DNA of 64,000 nt from CBDDHT01 sp965228615 (GCA_965228615.1 CBDDHT010000003.1:310001-374000), one strand, 5' to 3'; counted from the stretch's first letter, positions 51,116 through 59,961 are shown. A program made the numbers and translations. Notes: generated from the sequence alone by a model not told the origin.

Positions 51116-51981
51116 GCTGGTGCTGTCCGGCATGATGAGGCCGTGCAGTTGGATCTGAGTTCATTTCGCTCACGGCTATTCCGCGCTGGTGCGCGGGCCT
51201 CCGCGAGGGCGGCCTGACCGGCCGGCGCGCAGTCGCGCTTGCCGCGCCACTATGGCGCGGTTGTCCGTGATCTCTTGTAGAATTGCGGGAACACGCTGGT
51301 GCTATCCGGCATGATAAGGCCGTGCTGTTGGATCTGAGTTCATTTCGCTCACGGCTATTCCGCGCTGGTGCGCGGGCCTCCGCGAGGGCGGCCTGACCGG
51401 CCGGCGCGCAGTCGCGCTTGCCGCGCCACTATGGCGCGGTTGTCCGTGATCTCTTGTAGAATTGCGGGAACACGCTGGTGCTATCCGGCATGATAAGGCC
51501 GTGCTGTTGGATCTGAGTTCATTTCGCTCACGGCTATTCCGCGCTGGTGCGCAGGCCTCCGCGGGGGCGGCCTGACCGGCCGGCGCGCGGTCGCGCTTGC
51601 CGCGCCACTATGGCGCGGTTGTCCGTGACCTCTTGTAGATTTGCGGGAACACGCTGGTGCTATCCGGCATGATGAGGCCGTGCTGTTGGATCTGAGTTCA
51701 TTTCGCTCACGGCTATTCCGCGCTGGTGCGCGGGCCTCCGCGAGGGCGGCCTGACCGGCCGGCGCGCAGTCGCGCTTGCCGCGCCACGAAGGCGCGGTTG
51801 TCCGTGACCTCTTGTAGATTTGCGGGAACACGCTGGTGCTATCCGGCATGATGAGGCCGTGCTGTTGGATCTGAGTTCATTTCGCTCACGGCTATTCCGC
51901 GCTGGTGCGCGGGCCTCCGCGAGGGCGGCCTGACCGGCCGGCGCGCAGTCGCGCTTGCCGCGCCACGAAGGCGCGGTTGTC
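51116..51981 (-). repeat. Five tandem copies of a 179-bp hairpin-rich unit
   Basis: Units begin at 51121, 51300, 51479, 51658 and 51837 (constant 179-bp spacing); the fifth breaks off after 145 bp. Copies differ at only a few positions. Each holds a run of stems. In copy 1 these are CCGCGC-TGGT-GCGCGG (51181-51196), GGCC-TGACC-GGCC (51211-51223), GCGCG-CAGT-CGCGC (51225-51238) and CCGCGCCA-CTA-TGGCGCGG (51242-51260). Copies 4 and 5 have ACGAA in the last loop in place of ACTAT. The strand of any transcript is unknown; minus is given because the related inverted copies read the same way on plus. Confidence 0.93.
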
Positions 51982-51999
51982 TCGGACCCACTGGAAATC

Positions 52000-52156
52000 A
52001 TGCCGTAGAGCACCAGCCATACGATACAATCTCTCATGGAACCAAGAACAACCGAGCGACTAGCGAGGCAAGGCCACGCGGCCGCCGCCCGGTCAGGGCG
52101 CCCCCGCGGAGGCCCGCGCAAAGCGCGGATTAGCCGTGAGCGAAATGAACTCAAAT
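52000..52156 (+). repeat. Inverted, diverged copy of the 179-bp repeat unit
   Basis: Read on plus, this segment follows the array unit (read on minus) along its length. ATGCCG...AGCACCAGC at 52000-52017 is followed, after the same 36-nt distance, by CCG-rich stems and then AGCCGTGAGCGAAATGAACT at the end. The CCGCGC-AAA-GCGCGG stem is kept with a changed loop. The array stem GGCC-GGTCA-GGCC appears here as GCCC-GGTCA-GGGC (52087-52099), a paired change that keeps the stem and the loop. Confidence 0.8.
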
Positions 52157-52204
52157 GGTGCATCCAATCCCCGATCCCACCGGACAGCACCGACCCAATA
52201 CCCC

Positions 52205-52266
52205 AATGCCAGATCGGAGCAAGGACAACCGCGCACCAGCGCGGAATAGCCGTGAGCGACATAAAC
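52205..52266 (+). repeat. Short inverted copy of the repeat with internal deletion
   Basis: GGACAACCGCGC (52223-52234), which in the array begins the large stem, is fused directly to ACCAGCGCGG and AATAGCCGTGAGCGA, which in the array lie about 70 bp further on. The join lies in the shared CCGCGC, as expected for deletion between two identical stem arms. Confidence 0.7.
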
Positions 52267-52313
52267 CTGATCTACAAACCACGACCCGATCACGCAGTAT
52301 CGCACGCCACCGC

Positions 52314-53516
52314 TCAACTGCTCTCCGGCTGAACCACCCTGCTCCGCTCCGCCGCGACCTCTCGAATGGTCCGAAACAAATCCGGCAATCTCATACACAG
52401 CAGGTCAAAATCATCCCTATCCAGGATCATCAGACGGCATTTGGTGCCGGCCGTAACCGCATGGAGATGGGGCCTGTGATCTAGCAGTGCCATCTCGCCG
52501 AAAAAATCGCCCTCCGCGAGCAGGACCGGACCATGATCGGCCTCGACAGTCACCTCGCCTGCTGCAATGAAATACATGGCGTCGGCTTCGTCGTCCGGGC
52601 GCATGATCGCGGCGCCTTCCGGATACGTACGCGCATAGAGGAGCGCCGTAATCTCGGTGACCGCACCGGCACTCAGATCCGCAAAAAGTGGAACCCGTGC
52701 GACCATGCTCCAGGTGACGACGAAATCCCGCCGGTTGGCTTCCTGCGCGAAACCGCTCGCGACAATCGCAACCGGAAGCGCAAACATGCCCAGACCGAAA
52801 ATCATGATGAGACCGCCGAGGACCTTTCCTCCAACAGTGACTGGTACGATATCTCCGTATCCAACCGTGGTTAGTGTCGCCAGTGCCCACCAGGCGGCGG
52901 ATGGAATTGAACTGAAGACGTCGGGCTGTGCATTGCGCTCAAGAAAGTAGATTCCACTCGACGCAAACAGCAGGAGCGTCACCATCACCATCAAGGCGCC
53001 GAGCAGCGCGCGACGCTCGTTGGCAATAACCCGGCCGATCGAGTGCAACGCTGGGGAGTAACGCGCCAACTTCAAAAAGCGGAACAACCGCAAGACACGC
53101 AAAATGCGCAAATCGATCGCGAACAGAACACTCAGGTAAAACGGCAGAATGGCTGCAAGATCGATGAGTTGCATGGGACGCACGGCGAAACCCGTCCGGG
53201 CGCGCCACCGGGGCATCGTGCGCAGGACCGGGCTCTCGACCGCACTCCAGATTCGAAGCACATACTCGATCGTAAAGATGGCGACCGATACGACATTGAA
53301 GATATGAAAGGCTGCGCGATACTCGTCGCCGATCTCGGGAACGGTCTCCGCGGCGAACGCAATCACATTCAACAGAATAAGAGCAATAAGCGCACTGTTG
53401 ACGCATATCGCGATCTTGTCGTCATTGCCGCTATGTTCGAGGATTTCGTGCGTGCGTCGGCGCAGGCTCACAACGGGCGTGGGCCGTCCAGCTCTATTGC
53501 CATCAGGCTCTGGCAC
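52314..53516 (-). CDS. Cyclic-nucleotide-gated potassium channel (MlotiK1-like)
   Basis: A 400-aa six-helix ion channel of the inner membrane. The voltage-sensor-like region is about residues 30-140, including the Arg-rich S4 RILRVLRLFRFLKLARYSPAL. The pore carries the K+ filter TLTTVGYGDIVPVTVGG near residue 210. After S6 there is a cytosolic cyclic-nucleotide-binding domain (GAAIMRPDDEADAMYFIAAGEVTVEA, LAEGDFFGEMALLDHRPHLHAVTA). There is no ATG after the alaS stop. GTG at 53516, preceded by GAGG, is the best start, and GTG at 53522 is close behind. It overlaps the alaS end by 14 bp, so it is translationally coupled. Confidence 0.9.
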   Translation of the reverse strand: MPEPDGNRAGRPTPVVSLRRRTHEILEHSGNDDKIAICVNSALIALILLNVIAFAAETVPEIGDEYRAAFHIFNVVSVAIFTIEYVLRIWSAVESPVLRTMPRWRARTGFAVRPMQLIDLAAILPFYLSVLFAIDLRILRVLRLFRFLKLARYSPALHSIGRVIANERRALLGALMVMVTLLLFASSGIYFLERNAQPDVFSSIPSAAWWALATLTTVGYGDIVPVTVGGKVLGGLIMIFGLGMFALPVAIVASGFAQEANRRDFVVTWSMVARVPLFADLSAGAVTEITALLYARTYPEGAAIMRPDDEADAMYFIAAGEVTVEADHGPVLLAEGDFFGEMALLDHRPHLHAVTAGTKCRLMILDRDDFDLLCMRLPDLFRTIREVAAERSRVVQPESS

Positions 53517-56178
53517 GCTCACTGACCTCGGCTGCGATTGCATCGAGTGCGGCATCCGCCTTGGCACCGTCCGGACCGCCACCCTGCGCGAAGTCCGGAC
53601 GCCCACCTCCGCCTTTTCCGCCAAGCGCTGCAACGCCAACCTTCACAAGGTCAACGGCACTGTTGCCGGCAACCAGGTCTTCCGTCACACCGACAACCAG
53701 GCTGGCCTTGCCATCCCCGCTGGTCGAGACGATCGCAATGATGCCGGATCCAAGCTCGCTCTTGCCGTCATCGACGAGACCGCGCAAATCCTTAGGCGCG
53801 ATACCCTGCACGGTTCGCGCAAGCATCTTAATGTCGCCGAGTGAACGGACGGCATCACCGGCACCATTGGCACCACCGCCAACGGCAAGCTGCTTTTTGG
53901 CCTCTGCAAGTTCCCGTTCAAGCTTGCGTCGATCTTCGAGCAGCGCCTTCAGGCGCGGCACCAATTCGTCCGGTCTGGTCTTCAAGACCTCAGCGGCTTC
54001 GCGAACACGCGCATCCTGTGTATCGAGATACTCCCGTGCACCTTCAGCCGTCAGCGCCTCGATCCGGCGGACACCCGATGCGACAGCGCTTTCGCCAACG
54101 ATCTTGACCACACCGATATCGCCCGTTCGCCCGACGTGCGTACCGCCACACAGCTCGACCGAATATGTTCCGGTCTTTTCGCTGCCCTCAAGCGCCTCGC
54201 CCATAGAGACGACACGGACTTCTTCGCCATACTTCTCGCCGAACAGAGCAAGCGCTCCGTGCTCGATCGCGCTGTCCACATCCATCAGACGGGTCTCAAC
54301 AGGAGCATTCTGCAACACCACAGCATTCGCGATGTCCTCGATCGCCGCCATCTCCGATGCATTGATCGGTTTTGGGTGGGAGAAGTCGAAGCGCAACCGT
54401 GTCGGCGATACCAATGAACCCTTTTGTGCAACATGCAGACCCAGCGTCTGACGCAAGGCTTCATGCAGGAGATGGGTCGCCGAATGATTGGACCGGACCG
54501 CCAGACGGCGCGCCTGATCCACATTGAGTTCTGCGGCGTCGCCAACCTTGACGGATCCCGATTCATTCGATCCAAAGTGGCAGAAAAAGTCGCCCAGCTT
54601 TTTCTGCGTATCTGTCACATTGAAGCACGCGCCATCAGCCGTCTTGATCATGCCTGCATCGCCAACCTGGCCACCAGACTCGCCATAAAAAGGTGTCTGA
54701 TTGAGGATGAGAACGCCCTCCTCCCCGGCTTCAATCGATTTCACGACCTTTCCGTCCCTCACGATAGCGATGATCTCGCCCTCGGCCGCTTCCGTCTCGT
54801 ATCCCAGGAACTCGGTTGCGCCGAGCTCTTCGCGGAGTTCGAACCAGATTTCTTCCGTTGCCTGGTCGCCCGATCCCGCCCATGCCTTTCGCGCATCGGC
54901 GCGCTGACGCTCCATGGCAGACGCGAATGCGTCCGTATCGACAGTGATGCCGCGCGGCCGCAGAGCATCCTCGGTCAGATCGATTGGAAAACCATAGGTG
55001 TCGTAGAGCTTGAATGCCACCTCGCCATCGAAGACATCGCCCTCGCACAGATCGCCGCTTGCCTCATCGAGCAGGCCAAGACCACGCGACAATGTCTTAC
55101 GGAACCGTGTCTCTTCGAGCTTGAGGGTCTCGGTGATCAGCGCCTCGCCGCGGCCAAGTTCTGGATAGGCCTGCCCCATCTCGCGCACAAGAACTGGCAC
55201 CAGGCGATGCATGAGCGGGTCCTCGGCACCCAGTTGATAGGCGTGGCGCATGGCGCGGCGCATGATACGGCGCAGCACATAGCCGCGCCCTTCGTTGCCC
55301 GGCAGAACACCGTCGGTAATGAGAAAGCTCGACGCTCGGAGATGATCGGCGATAACGCGATGGCTCGGGCCGGCTTTGCCTTCATCTGGCACGTTCGTCG
55401 CTTCGACCGAGGCACCGATCAGTGCCTGAAACAGATCCGTCTGATAATTGTCGTGCGTGCCCTGCAGCGTCGCAGCAATACGCTCCAGACCCATCCCCGT
55501 ATCGATCGACGGCTTGGGCAGATCGACGCGTTCATCCGGCGTGATCTGCTCATACTGCATGAAGACCAGATTCCAAATCTCGATGAAACGATCGCCATCC
55601 TCATCCGGGCTGCCTGGGGGCCCGCCCGGAATATGTTCGCCATGATCGAAGAAGATTTCCGAACATGGACCGCAAGGTCCGGTATCGCCCATAGCCCAGA
55701 AATTATCGGACGTTGCAATGCGCAGAATGCGAGACTCCGGCAATCCGGCAATCTTCTTCCAAAGATCAAACGCCTCATCGTCATCCGCGTAGACGGTGGC
55801 AATGAGCCGGTCCGGATCGAGGCCGAATTCCTTGGTGATGAGACGCCATGCCGCTTCGATCGCGACGTCCTTGAAGTAGTCGCCGAAGGAAAAGTTTCCG
55901 AGCATCTCAAAGAAAGTGTGATGGCGGGCCGTGTATCCCACATTGTCGAGATCATTGTGCTTGCCACCGGCACGGACGCACTTTTGGGACGTTACCGCGC
56001 GCTTGTAGTCGCGTGTCTCAGCACCCGTAAAGACGTTTTTGAACTGCACCATCCCCGCATTGGTGAACATCAACGTCGGATCGTTCAGCGGCACCAGGGG
56101 GCTGGAGGAGACGACTTCATGGCCCTCGCCTCGGAAATATTCGAGGAAGGCCGTTCGGATTTCATTGACACCTGTCAT
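53503..56178 (-). CDS. alaS: Alanine--tRNA ligase
   Basis: An 891-aa class II synthetase that charges tRNA-Ala and edits mischarged Ser/Gly. MTGVNEIRTAFLEYFRGEGHEVVSSSPLVPLNDPTLMFTNAGM opens the catalytic domain, with RHHTFFEMLGNFSFGDYFK near residue 85. The editing domain has the zinc/His motif RSNHSATHLLHEALRQ near residue 566 and VELCGGTHVGRTGDIG near residue 673. The C-terminal oligomerisation part is Gly-rich (GGKGGGGRPDFAQGGG). It is downstream of recA (280 bp) and overlaps the channel gene. Confidence 0.97.
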   Translation of the reverse strand: MTGVNEIRTAFLEYFRGEGHEVVSSSPLVPLNDPTLMFTNAGMVQFKNVFTGAETRDYKRAVTSQKCVRAGGKHNDLDNVGYTARHHTFFEMLGNFSFGDYFKDVAIEAAWRLITKEFGLDPDRLIATVYADDDEAFDLWKKIAGLPESRILRIATSDNFWAMGDTGPCGPCSEIFFDHGEHIPGGPPGSPDEDGDRFIEIWNLVFMQYEQITPDERVDLPKPSIDTGMGLERIAATLQGTHDNYQTDLFQALIGASVEATNVPDEGKAGPSHRVIADHLRASSFLITDGVLPGNEGRGYVLRRIMRRAMRHAYQLGAEDPLMHRLVPVLVREMGQAYPELGRGEALITETLKLEETRFRKTLSRGLGLLDEASGDLCEGDVFDGEVAFKLYDTYGFPIDLTEDALRPRGITVDTDAFASAMERQRADARKAWAGSGDQATEEIWFELREELGATEFLGYETEAAEGEIIAIVRDGKVVKSIEAGEEGVLILNQTPFYGESGGQVGDAGMIKTADGACFNVTDTQKKLGDFFCHFGSNESGSVKVGDAAELNVDQARRLAVRSNHSATHLLHEALRQTLGLHVAQKGSLVSPTRLRFDFSHPKPINASEMAAIEDIANAVVLQNAPVETRLMDVDSAIEHGALALFGEKYGEEVRVVSMGEALEGSEKTGTYSVELCGGTHVGRTGDIGVVKIVGESAVASGVRRIEALTAEGAREYLDTQDARVREAAEVLKTRPDELVPRLKALLEDRRKLERELAEAKKQLAVGGGANGAGDAVRSLGDIKMLARTVQGIAPKDLRGLVDDGKSELGSGIIAIVSTSGDGKASLVVGVTEDLVAGNSAVDLVKVGVAALGGKGGGGRPDFAQGGGPDGAKADAALDAIAAEVSERARA

Positions 56179-56424
56179 CGCTCAACCAATTGCAGTTTCA
56201 TTTCCGGGCTTGAGGATCGCCTGTCGGCAACACACCGTTTGCCCCACGTGTATCTGGAGGTTGGACAGTCTTAAAGCCGCGGCAATAGCGTGTCCAGACG
56301 CCCTGTCGCGGGTTGGAATATCCGCTCGGATTGAAGTTCGCACCTCAGAATCAAAAACGGCGCCGACACGATCGAACATCGCATCTGCGCCGCCTCTTCA
56401 AAAGACGTCTCGGCTCCCAGGGCC

Positions 56425-56446
56425 TGGGCCGGACGATGCCGGCCCA
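56425..56446 (-). terminator. GC-rich hairpin after recA
   Basis: TGGGCCGG/CCGGCCCA, an 8-bp perfect stem with a 6-nt loop, starts 12 bp after the recA stop on the minus strand. No immediate T-run follows (AGGCCCTGGG), so termination may be weak or partial; alaS may be partly read through. Confidence 0.45.
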
Positions 56447-56458
56447 CTCCAAATGTCG

Positions 56459-57640
56459 TCAGCTGCCCGACGAGCGCTTCTTGCCGCGGCCAGTAGTGGT
56501 TTCGGCGGGAGGCTCGGCGGCAGGCTCATCCTTTGCGGCTGGTTTTGAATCTGCCACCTCTTCAGGAGGCGCATCGTCGTCGTCCTCTTCCTCTTCGCCA
56601 GCCAGAATCTGATCGGCGATGAGGCCGGCATTCTGCCGGATCGCATGCTCGATCGCGCCAGACATCTCCGTATTCTCGCGGAGAAAATTCTTCGCGTTCT
56701 CGCGGCCCTGACCGATACGCTGGCTGTCGTAAGAGAACCAGGATCCCGACTTCTCAACAATGCCGGCCTTGACCCCAAGGTCCAGGATCTCACCCATCTT
56801 GGAGATCCCCTCGCCATACATGATGTCGAATTCGACCTGCTTGAAGGGCGGCGCCACCTTGTTCTTGACGACCTTGACCCGGGTCTGATTGCCCACAATC
56901 TCATCGCCGGCCTTGATCTGGCCGATGCGGCGAATGTCGAGACGCACGGAGGAATAAAATTTGAGGGCGTTACCGCCGGTGGTTGTCTCAGGCGAGCCGA
57001 ACATAACGCCGATCTTCATCCGGATCTGGTTGATGAAGATGACCATGCAATGGGATTTCGAGATCGAGCCGGTCAGCTTGCGCAAGGCCTGGCTCATAAG
57101 GCGTGCCTGAAGGCCGGGCAGCGAATCGCCCATCTCGCCCTCAAGTTCCGCCCGCGGTGTGAGTGCCGCCACCGAGTCGATAACCAGCACGTCGACGGCG
57201 CCGGAACGCACAAGCGTGTCGGCGATTTCAAGCGCCTGCTCACCCGTATCCGGCTGCGACACGAGCAGTTCCTCGATATCGACACCAAGCTTGCGTGCAT
57301 AAACAGGGTCGAAGGCATGTTCGGCATCGACGAAGGCGCAGATGCCGCCGGTCTTTTGCGATTCGGCGACCGTATGCAGTGCAAGGGTCGTCTTGCCCGA
57401 CGACTCCGGCCCGTAGACCTCGATGATCCGCCCCTTGGGCAGCCCGCCGATCCCCAGCGCGATGTCCAGCCCGATGGACCCGGTCGAGACCGTTTCCACC
57501 TCGACAACGATGCCGTCCTTGCCAAGGCGTGTAATCGAGCCCTTGCCGAAGCTGCGCTCGATCTGCGCCAAAGCGGCGCCGAGCGCCTTTTCCTTGTCCA
57601 TAGTGTCTCCTTCGACGAGGCGAAGAGTAGGCTGTGACAT
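56459..57640 (-). CDS. recA: Recombinase A
   Basis: A DNA strand-exchange and LexA co-protease, 393 aa. KALGAALAQIERSFGKGSITRLG is the N-terminal region. Walker A GPESSGKTTLALH near residue 80, VDVLVIDSVAALTPRAELEGEMGD near residue 150 (Walker B) and the L2 loop MKIGVMFGSPETTTGGNALKF near residue 212 are canonical. An acidic tail (EEEEDDDDAPPEE) and a basic end follow. The ATG at 57640 matches relatives (MSQ...LRLVE); the internal ATG at 57601 also has a good AAGGAG. A LexA box lies 122 bp upstream. Confidence 0.98.
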   Translation of the reverse strand: MSQPTLRLVEGDTMDKEKALGAALAQIERSFGKGSITRLGKDGIVVEVETVSTGSIGLDIALGIGGLPKGRIIEVYGPESSGKTTLALHTVAESQKTGGICAFVDAEHAFDPVYARKLGVDIEELLVSQPDTGEQALEIADTLVRSGAVDVLVIDSVAALTPRAELEGEMGDSLPGLQARLMSQALRKLTGSISKSHCMVIFINQIRMKIGVMFGSPETTTGGNALKFYSSVRLDIRRIGQIKAGDEIVGNQTRVKVVKNKVAPPFKQVEFDIMYGEGISKMGEILDLGVKAGIVEKSGSWFSYDSQRIGQGRENAKNFLRENTEMSGAIEHAIRQNAGLIADQILAGEEEEDDDDAPPEEVADSKPAAKDEPAAEPPAETTTGRGKKRSSGS

Positions 57641-58046
57641 GATGATGTTCCCCTTATTTCATAAGCAGGTGTGGCTGGCAATTACAGACCAATGTACACT
57701 TTTTGTTCTCATTGGCAATAAAATCCGCAACACACTGATAAACATCATATAAACAGCCTATGTTCAATCTGTGTTCACGGTGAACAACACAGAACGTGGC
57801 ATGTCGGCGCGGGCGTCCGCCAGCAAGGTGTCGGCAGAATCGCCATGTTCCGCTTCAAGAGGATCTTCCTCGACACTCGAAGCGTCATAATGGGCCCGCC
57901 AACTCTGGTTGGCTTACTCAGAGGGCGTTCTATTCTCTGCATTGGCGTGGGATGGAATTGCTGTCGGCAGCTGCGGGTCCGACGCCAACCTTCAGAAGCA
58001 TAGGAAAAGAACCAGCAGGCCAACGCATGTTACGTCCACGTCGTGC
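57641..58046. other. Intergenic region upstream of recA
   Basis: About 400 bp. It contains the recA promoter with the SOS box and, to its right, no gene I can support. A 52-codon frame on plus (ATG at 57846) and an 82-codon one on minus (57775-58023) have no recognisable domain and odd composition. Confidence 0.4.
57762..57776. promoter_or_regulatory. LexA (SOS) box of recA, GTTC-N7-GTTC
   Basis: GTTCAATCTGTGTTC is an exact match to the direct-repeat operator GTTC-N7-GTTC known for LexA in Alphaproteobacteria. It lies 122 bp upstream of the recA start. Its second half also forms a 13-bp inverted repeat GTTCACGGTGAAC (57773-57785), and GAAC-N6-GAAC follows at 57782-57795, so repeated half-sites overlap here. 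Confidence 0.75.
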
Positions 58047-59516
58047 TTATTGCGCCTTTCTGAGCTTGCTCAGTTTAATCCTTGCCAACGTCGCGAAAGT
58101 TCCTTTGGGAAATTGGTCAAGATAGGCCTGAAGCATGTCCGGGTCGTTCGAATTCTTCACATCGTTCCAGAAGACAAGCTCCATGGCATTTGATGCATTG
58201 CCTACCGGCTCGTCTGGTTCAGGAGCACTCTTCGCCTTTTTCGCAGACTTGGCCTTAGCCGGAACAATCATGACGCCTTTCGGATCAAATTTAGTCGCCT
58301 TGGCGTATTCGGCGTCGGCTTTCTTGTATTTACCCAGACGCGCATAGACATTTCCACGATTGCGATAAGCGCTCGCCAATTTCGGGTTCAGTTCGACCGC
58401 CTTGTCAAATTCGGCCAACGCGCGGGCGTAGGCACCCTTCTCGTAGTAGGCGTGCCCGCGATCGTCATAGGCGAAGGCGAATTTCGGTTTGAGCCTGATC
58501 ACCTTTGTATGATCGGCGATGGCGCGGTCGTATTTCCCGTATTTGCGATATGCGCGACCGCGATTGTTGTAACCATATATGTTTTGCGGATCGAATTTTA
58601 TCTGCGCGGTGAAATCCGTTATGGCGCGGTCATATCGACCTGTACGGTAATACAGAAGGCCACGTCGATGGTAAGCGGACGGAGATCCTGGCTTTAGCCG
58701 GATCGCTTCGGAAAAATCAGTCAAGGCGCGGTTGTCCCGGCCTTTCATGACGTAGGCGATACCGCGCTCCAAATAGGCCGAAGCATTTTTCGGATTGAGC
58801 TTGATGGCCTTTGTGTTTTCGGCAATCGCCTTGTCGAGCCGCCGTGCCTTCCTGTGGGCACGCGCGCGGGCGTAGGCTTCCTGCGACTGCTTCAGGGTCA
58901 GTTTGGTTGATTTGGGTGACGGCGGTTTTGAGGCTTGATTGCTGAAAAGCTCATTGGGGTTCAGCTGCTGCGCCTTGCGGTTATCGGCAATCGCATCTGC
59001 CTTGCGGCCAATTTTCTCATAGAGGATGCTACGTGAAGAATACGCATAATAATTCGGATAGGTCGCAATCGATTTGGAGAACGCAGCAATCGCCGCATCG
59101 ATGTTTCCGGAAAAAACTTGATGATTGCCAACGTTGTTCAATTCCCTGGCCAAAGCCTTTTTCTTTTCAAGTTCAGGATCGCCGGTGTTCGACTTCGCTG
59201 CAGGTTTGTTGGCTGAGGTTCTGGTAACTCGTGCCGTTTCCAGACGAGTCAACGCTTTGGTGGCATGGGACGCGTGCGGACCATATTTGGGTTTGCGAAA
59301 GGGATTATTCTTTAGGAACTGTACGATCTCCCCATAATCCCGGATATCCTTGTCGTGCTCACCGATCGCCGCGTAGTTGATGGCGCGGTTCAAAAGCGCG
59401 ACCGGAACGACTTCGCTTTTGCGTTCGATAATTCGAGCGCAGTCCTTGATTGCACCTGCTTGTGCGTGTGCTGACATGGTCACAAGAAACACAACGAAAG
59501 AAACAAACCTGATCAT
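58047..59516 (-). CDS. Exported tetratricopeptide repeat protein
   Basis: A 489-aa protein with a signal peptide (MIRFVSFVVFLVTMSAHAQA). From residue 120 it has about eight 34-residue TPR units (for example RAIADHTKVIRLKPKFAFAYDDRGHAYYEKG and ADAEYAKATKFDPKG), interrupted by a Lys-rich stretch near residue 200. A Lys/Ala-rich linker then leads to a C-terminal segment FWNDVKNSNDPDMLQAYLDQFPKGTFATLARIKL. That last part is a motif seen near the ends of several alphaproteobacterial TPR and caspase-like proteins. It probably acts as a periplasmic scaffold. No partner is obvious nearby. Confidence 0.85.
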   Translation of the reverse strand: MIRFVSFVVFLVTMSAHAQAGAIKDCARIIERKSEVVPVALLNRAINYAAIGEHDKDIRDYGEIVQFLKNNPFRKPKYGPHASHATKALTRLETARVTRTSANKPAAKSNTGDPELEKKKALARELNNVGNHQVFSGNIDAAIAAFSKSIATYPNYYAYSSRSILYEKIGRKADAIADNRKAQQLNPNELFSNQASKPPSPKSTKLTLKQSQEAYARARAHRKARRLDKAIAENTKAIKLNPKNASAYLERGIAYVMKGRDNRALTDFSEAIRLKPGSPSAYHRRGLLYYRTGRYDRAITDFTAQIKFDPQNIYGYNNRGRAYRKYGKYDRAIADHTKVIRLKPKFAFAYDDRGHAYYEKGAYARALAEFDKAVELNPKLASAYRNRGNVYARLGKYKKADAEYAKATKFDPKGVMIVPAKAKSAKKAKSAPEPDEPVGNASNAMELVFWNDVKNSNDPDMLQAYLDQFPKGTFATLARIKLSKLRKAQ

Positions 59517-59591
59517 TCCAAATACCTTGAGGCGAAACTGGCAGGTCCAAAAAACCTACCGCAATCATGAGCCCTGCGCTACGGTTCCGCC

Positions 59592-59843
59592 ATGTATGAA
59601 CCGCCGATAGAATTCTCCCCGTTTAATGACACCCGCCCGGTGTGGGTCTATCTGGCCGCTCTCATAATTCTGCTGTTATTGCCCTGGTCCGGCGTGGAGA
59701 GTCTGTTTGGCTGGAACGTGGTGCAAACCGAAGACTGGGGGTTTTATTACGCGCCGATGCTGGCGCTCCCCCTGTTGCTCTTTCTCGAATTCCCTTTGCG
59801 TCTACTGGACAGAATCAGAGGCAAGGGCGGCGACGAAGATTAG
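59592..59843 (+). CDS. Small two-helix membrane protein, uncharacterised
   Basis: An 83-aa protein with two hydrophobic segments (about residues 17-35, VWVYLAALIILLLLPWSG, and 50-66, YYAPMLALPLLLFLEFPL) joined by a short loop (FGWNVVQTEDWGF). It ends in a charged tail. I do not recognise it. It starts 75 bp from the divergent TPR gene. Confidence 0.6.
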   Translation: MYEPPIEFSPFNDTRPVWVYLAALIILLLLPWSGVESLFGWNVVQTEDWGFYYAPMLALPLLLFLEFPLRLLDRIRGKGGDED

Positions 59844-59961
59844 AGCCTGATTGCACCGACCCACTTATGCAGAATGCATCAGGAGAGAACCTTCAGGACA
59901 TTGATGTCGATCTCGAAGGACTGCGCAGAATTCCGTCTGAGACCGCACAACAGATGCAGGC

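Larger units (their letters stand above)
51039..52313. other. Gene-free interval filled by a hairpin-rich repeat array
   Basis: No plausible gene is seen in these 1275 bp. The open frames that cross the repeats are forced by high GC and by a unit length that is not a multiple of three, so each copy is read in a new frame. After icd there is a weak inverted repeat CTCCGA/TCGGAG (51084-51109). Then follow the five tandem units, an inverted diverged copy and a short inverted copy, listed separately. The cyclic-nucleotide-gated channel gene ends at 52314 on the other strand. Confidence 0.75.

Noticed and set aside
51116..51981. CRISPR array
   Set aside because: The units are 179 bp and nearly identical along their whole length, with no short repeat/variable spacer alternation, and no cas genes are nearby.
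51116..52262. Open reading frames of 100-200 codons on the minus strand across the tandem repeats
   Set aside because: They change reading frame with every 179-bp copy and translate to Arg/Ala/Pro-rich strings with no domain pattern; they are products of high GC and repeats.
57775..58023. 82-codon minus-strand ORF between recA and the TPR gene
   Set aside because: It overlaps the LexA box region, has no recognisable motif and its composition is unlike neighbouring genes.
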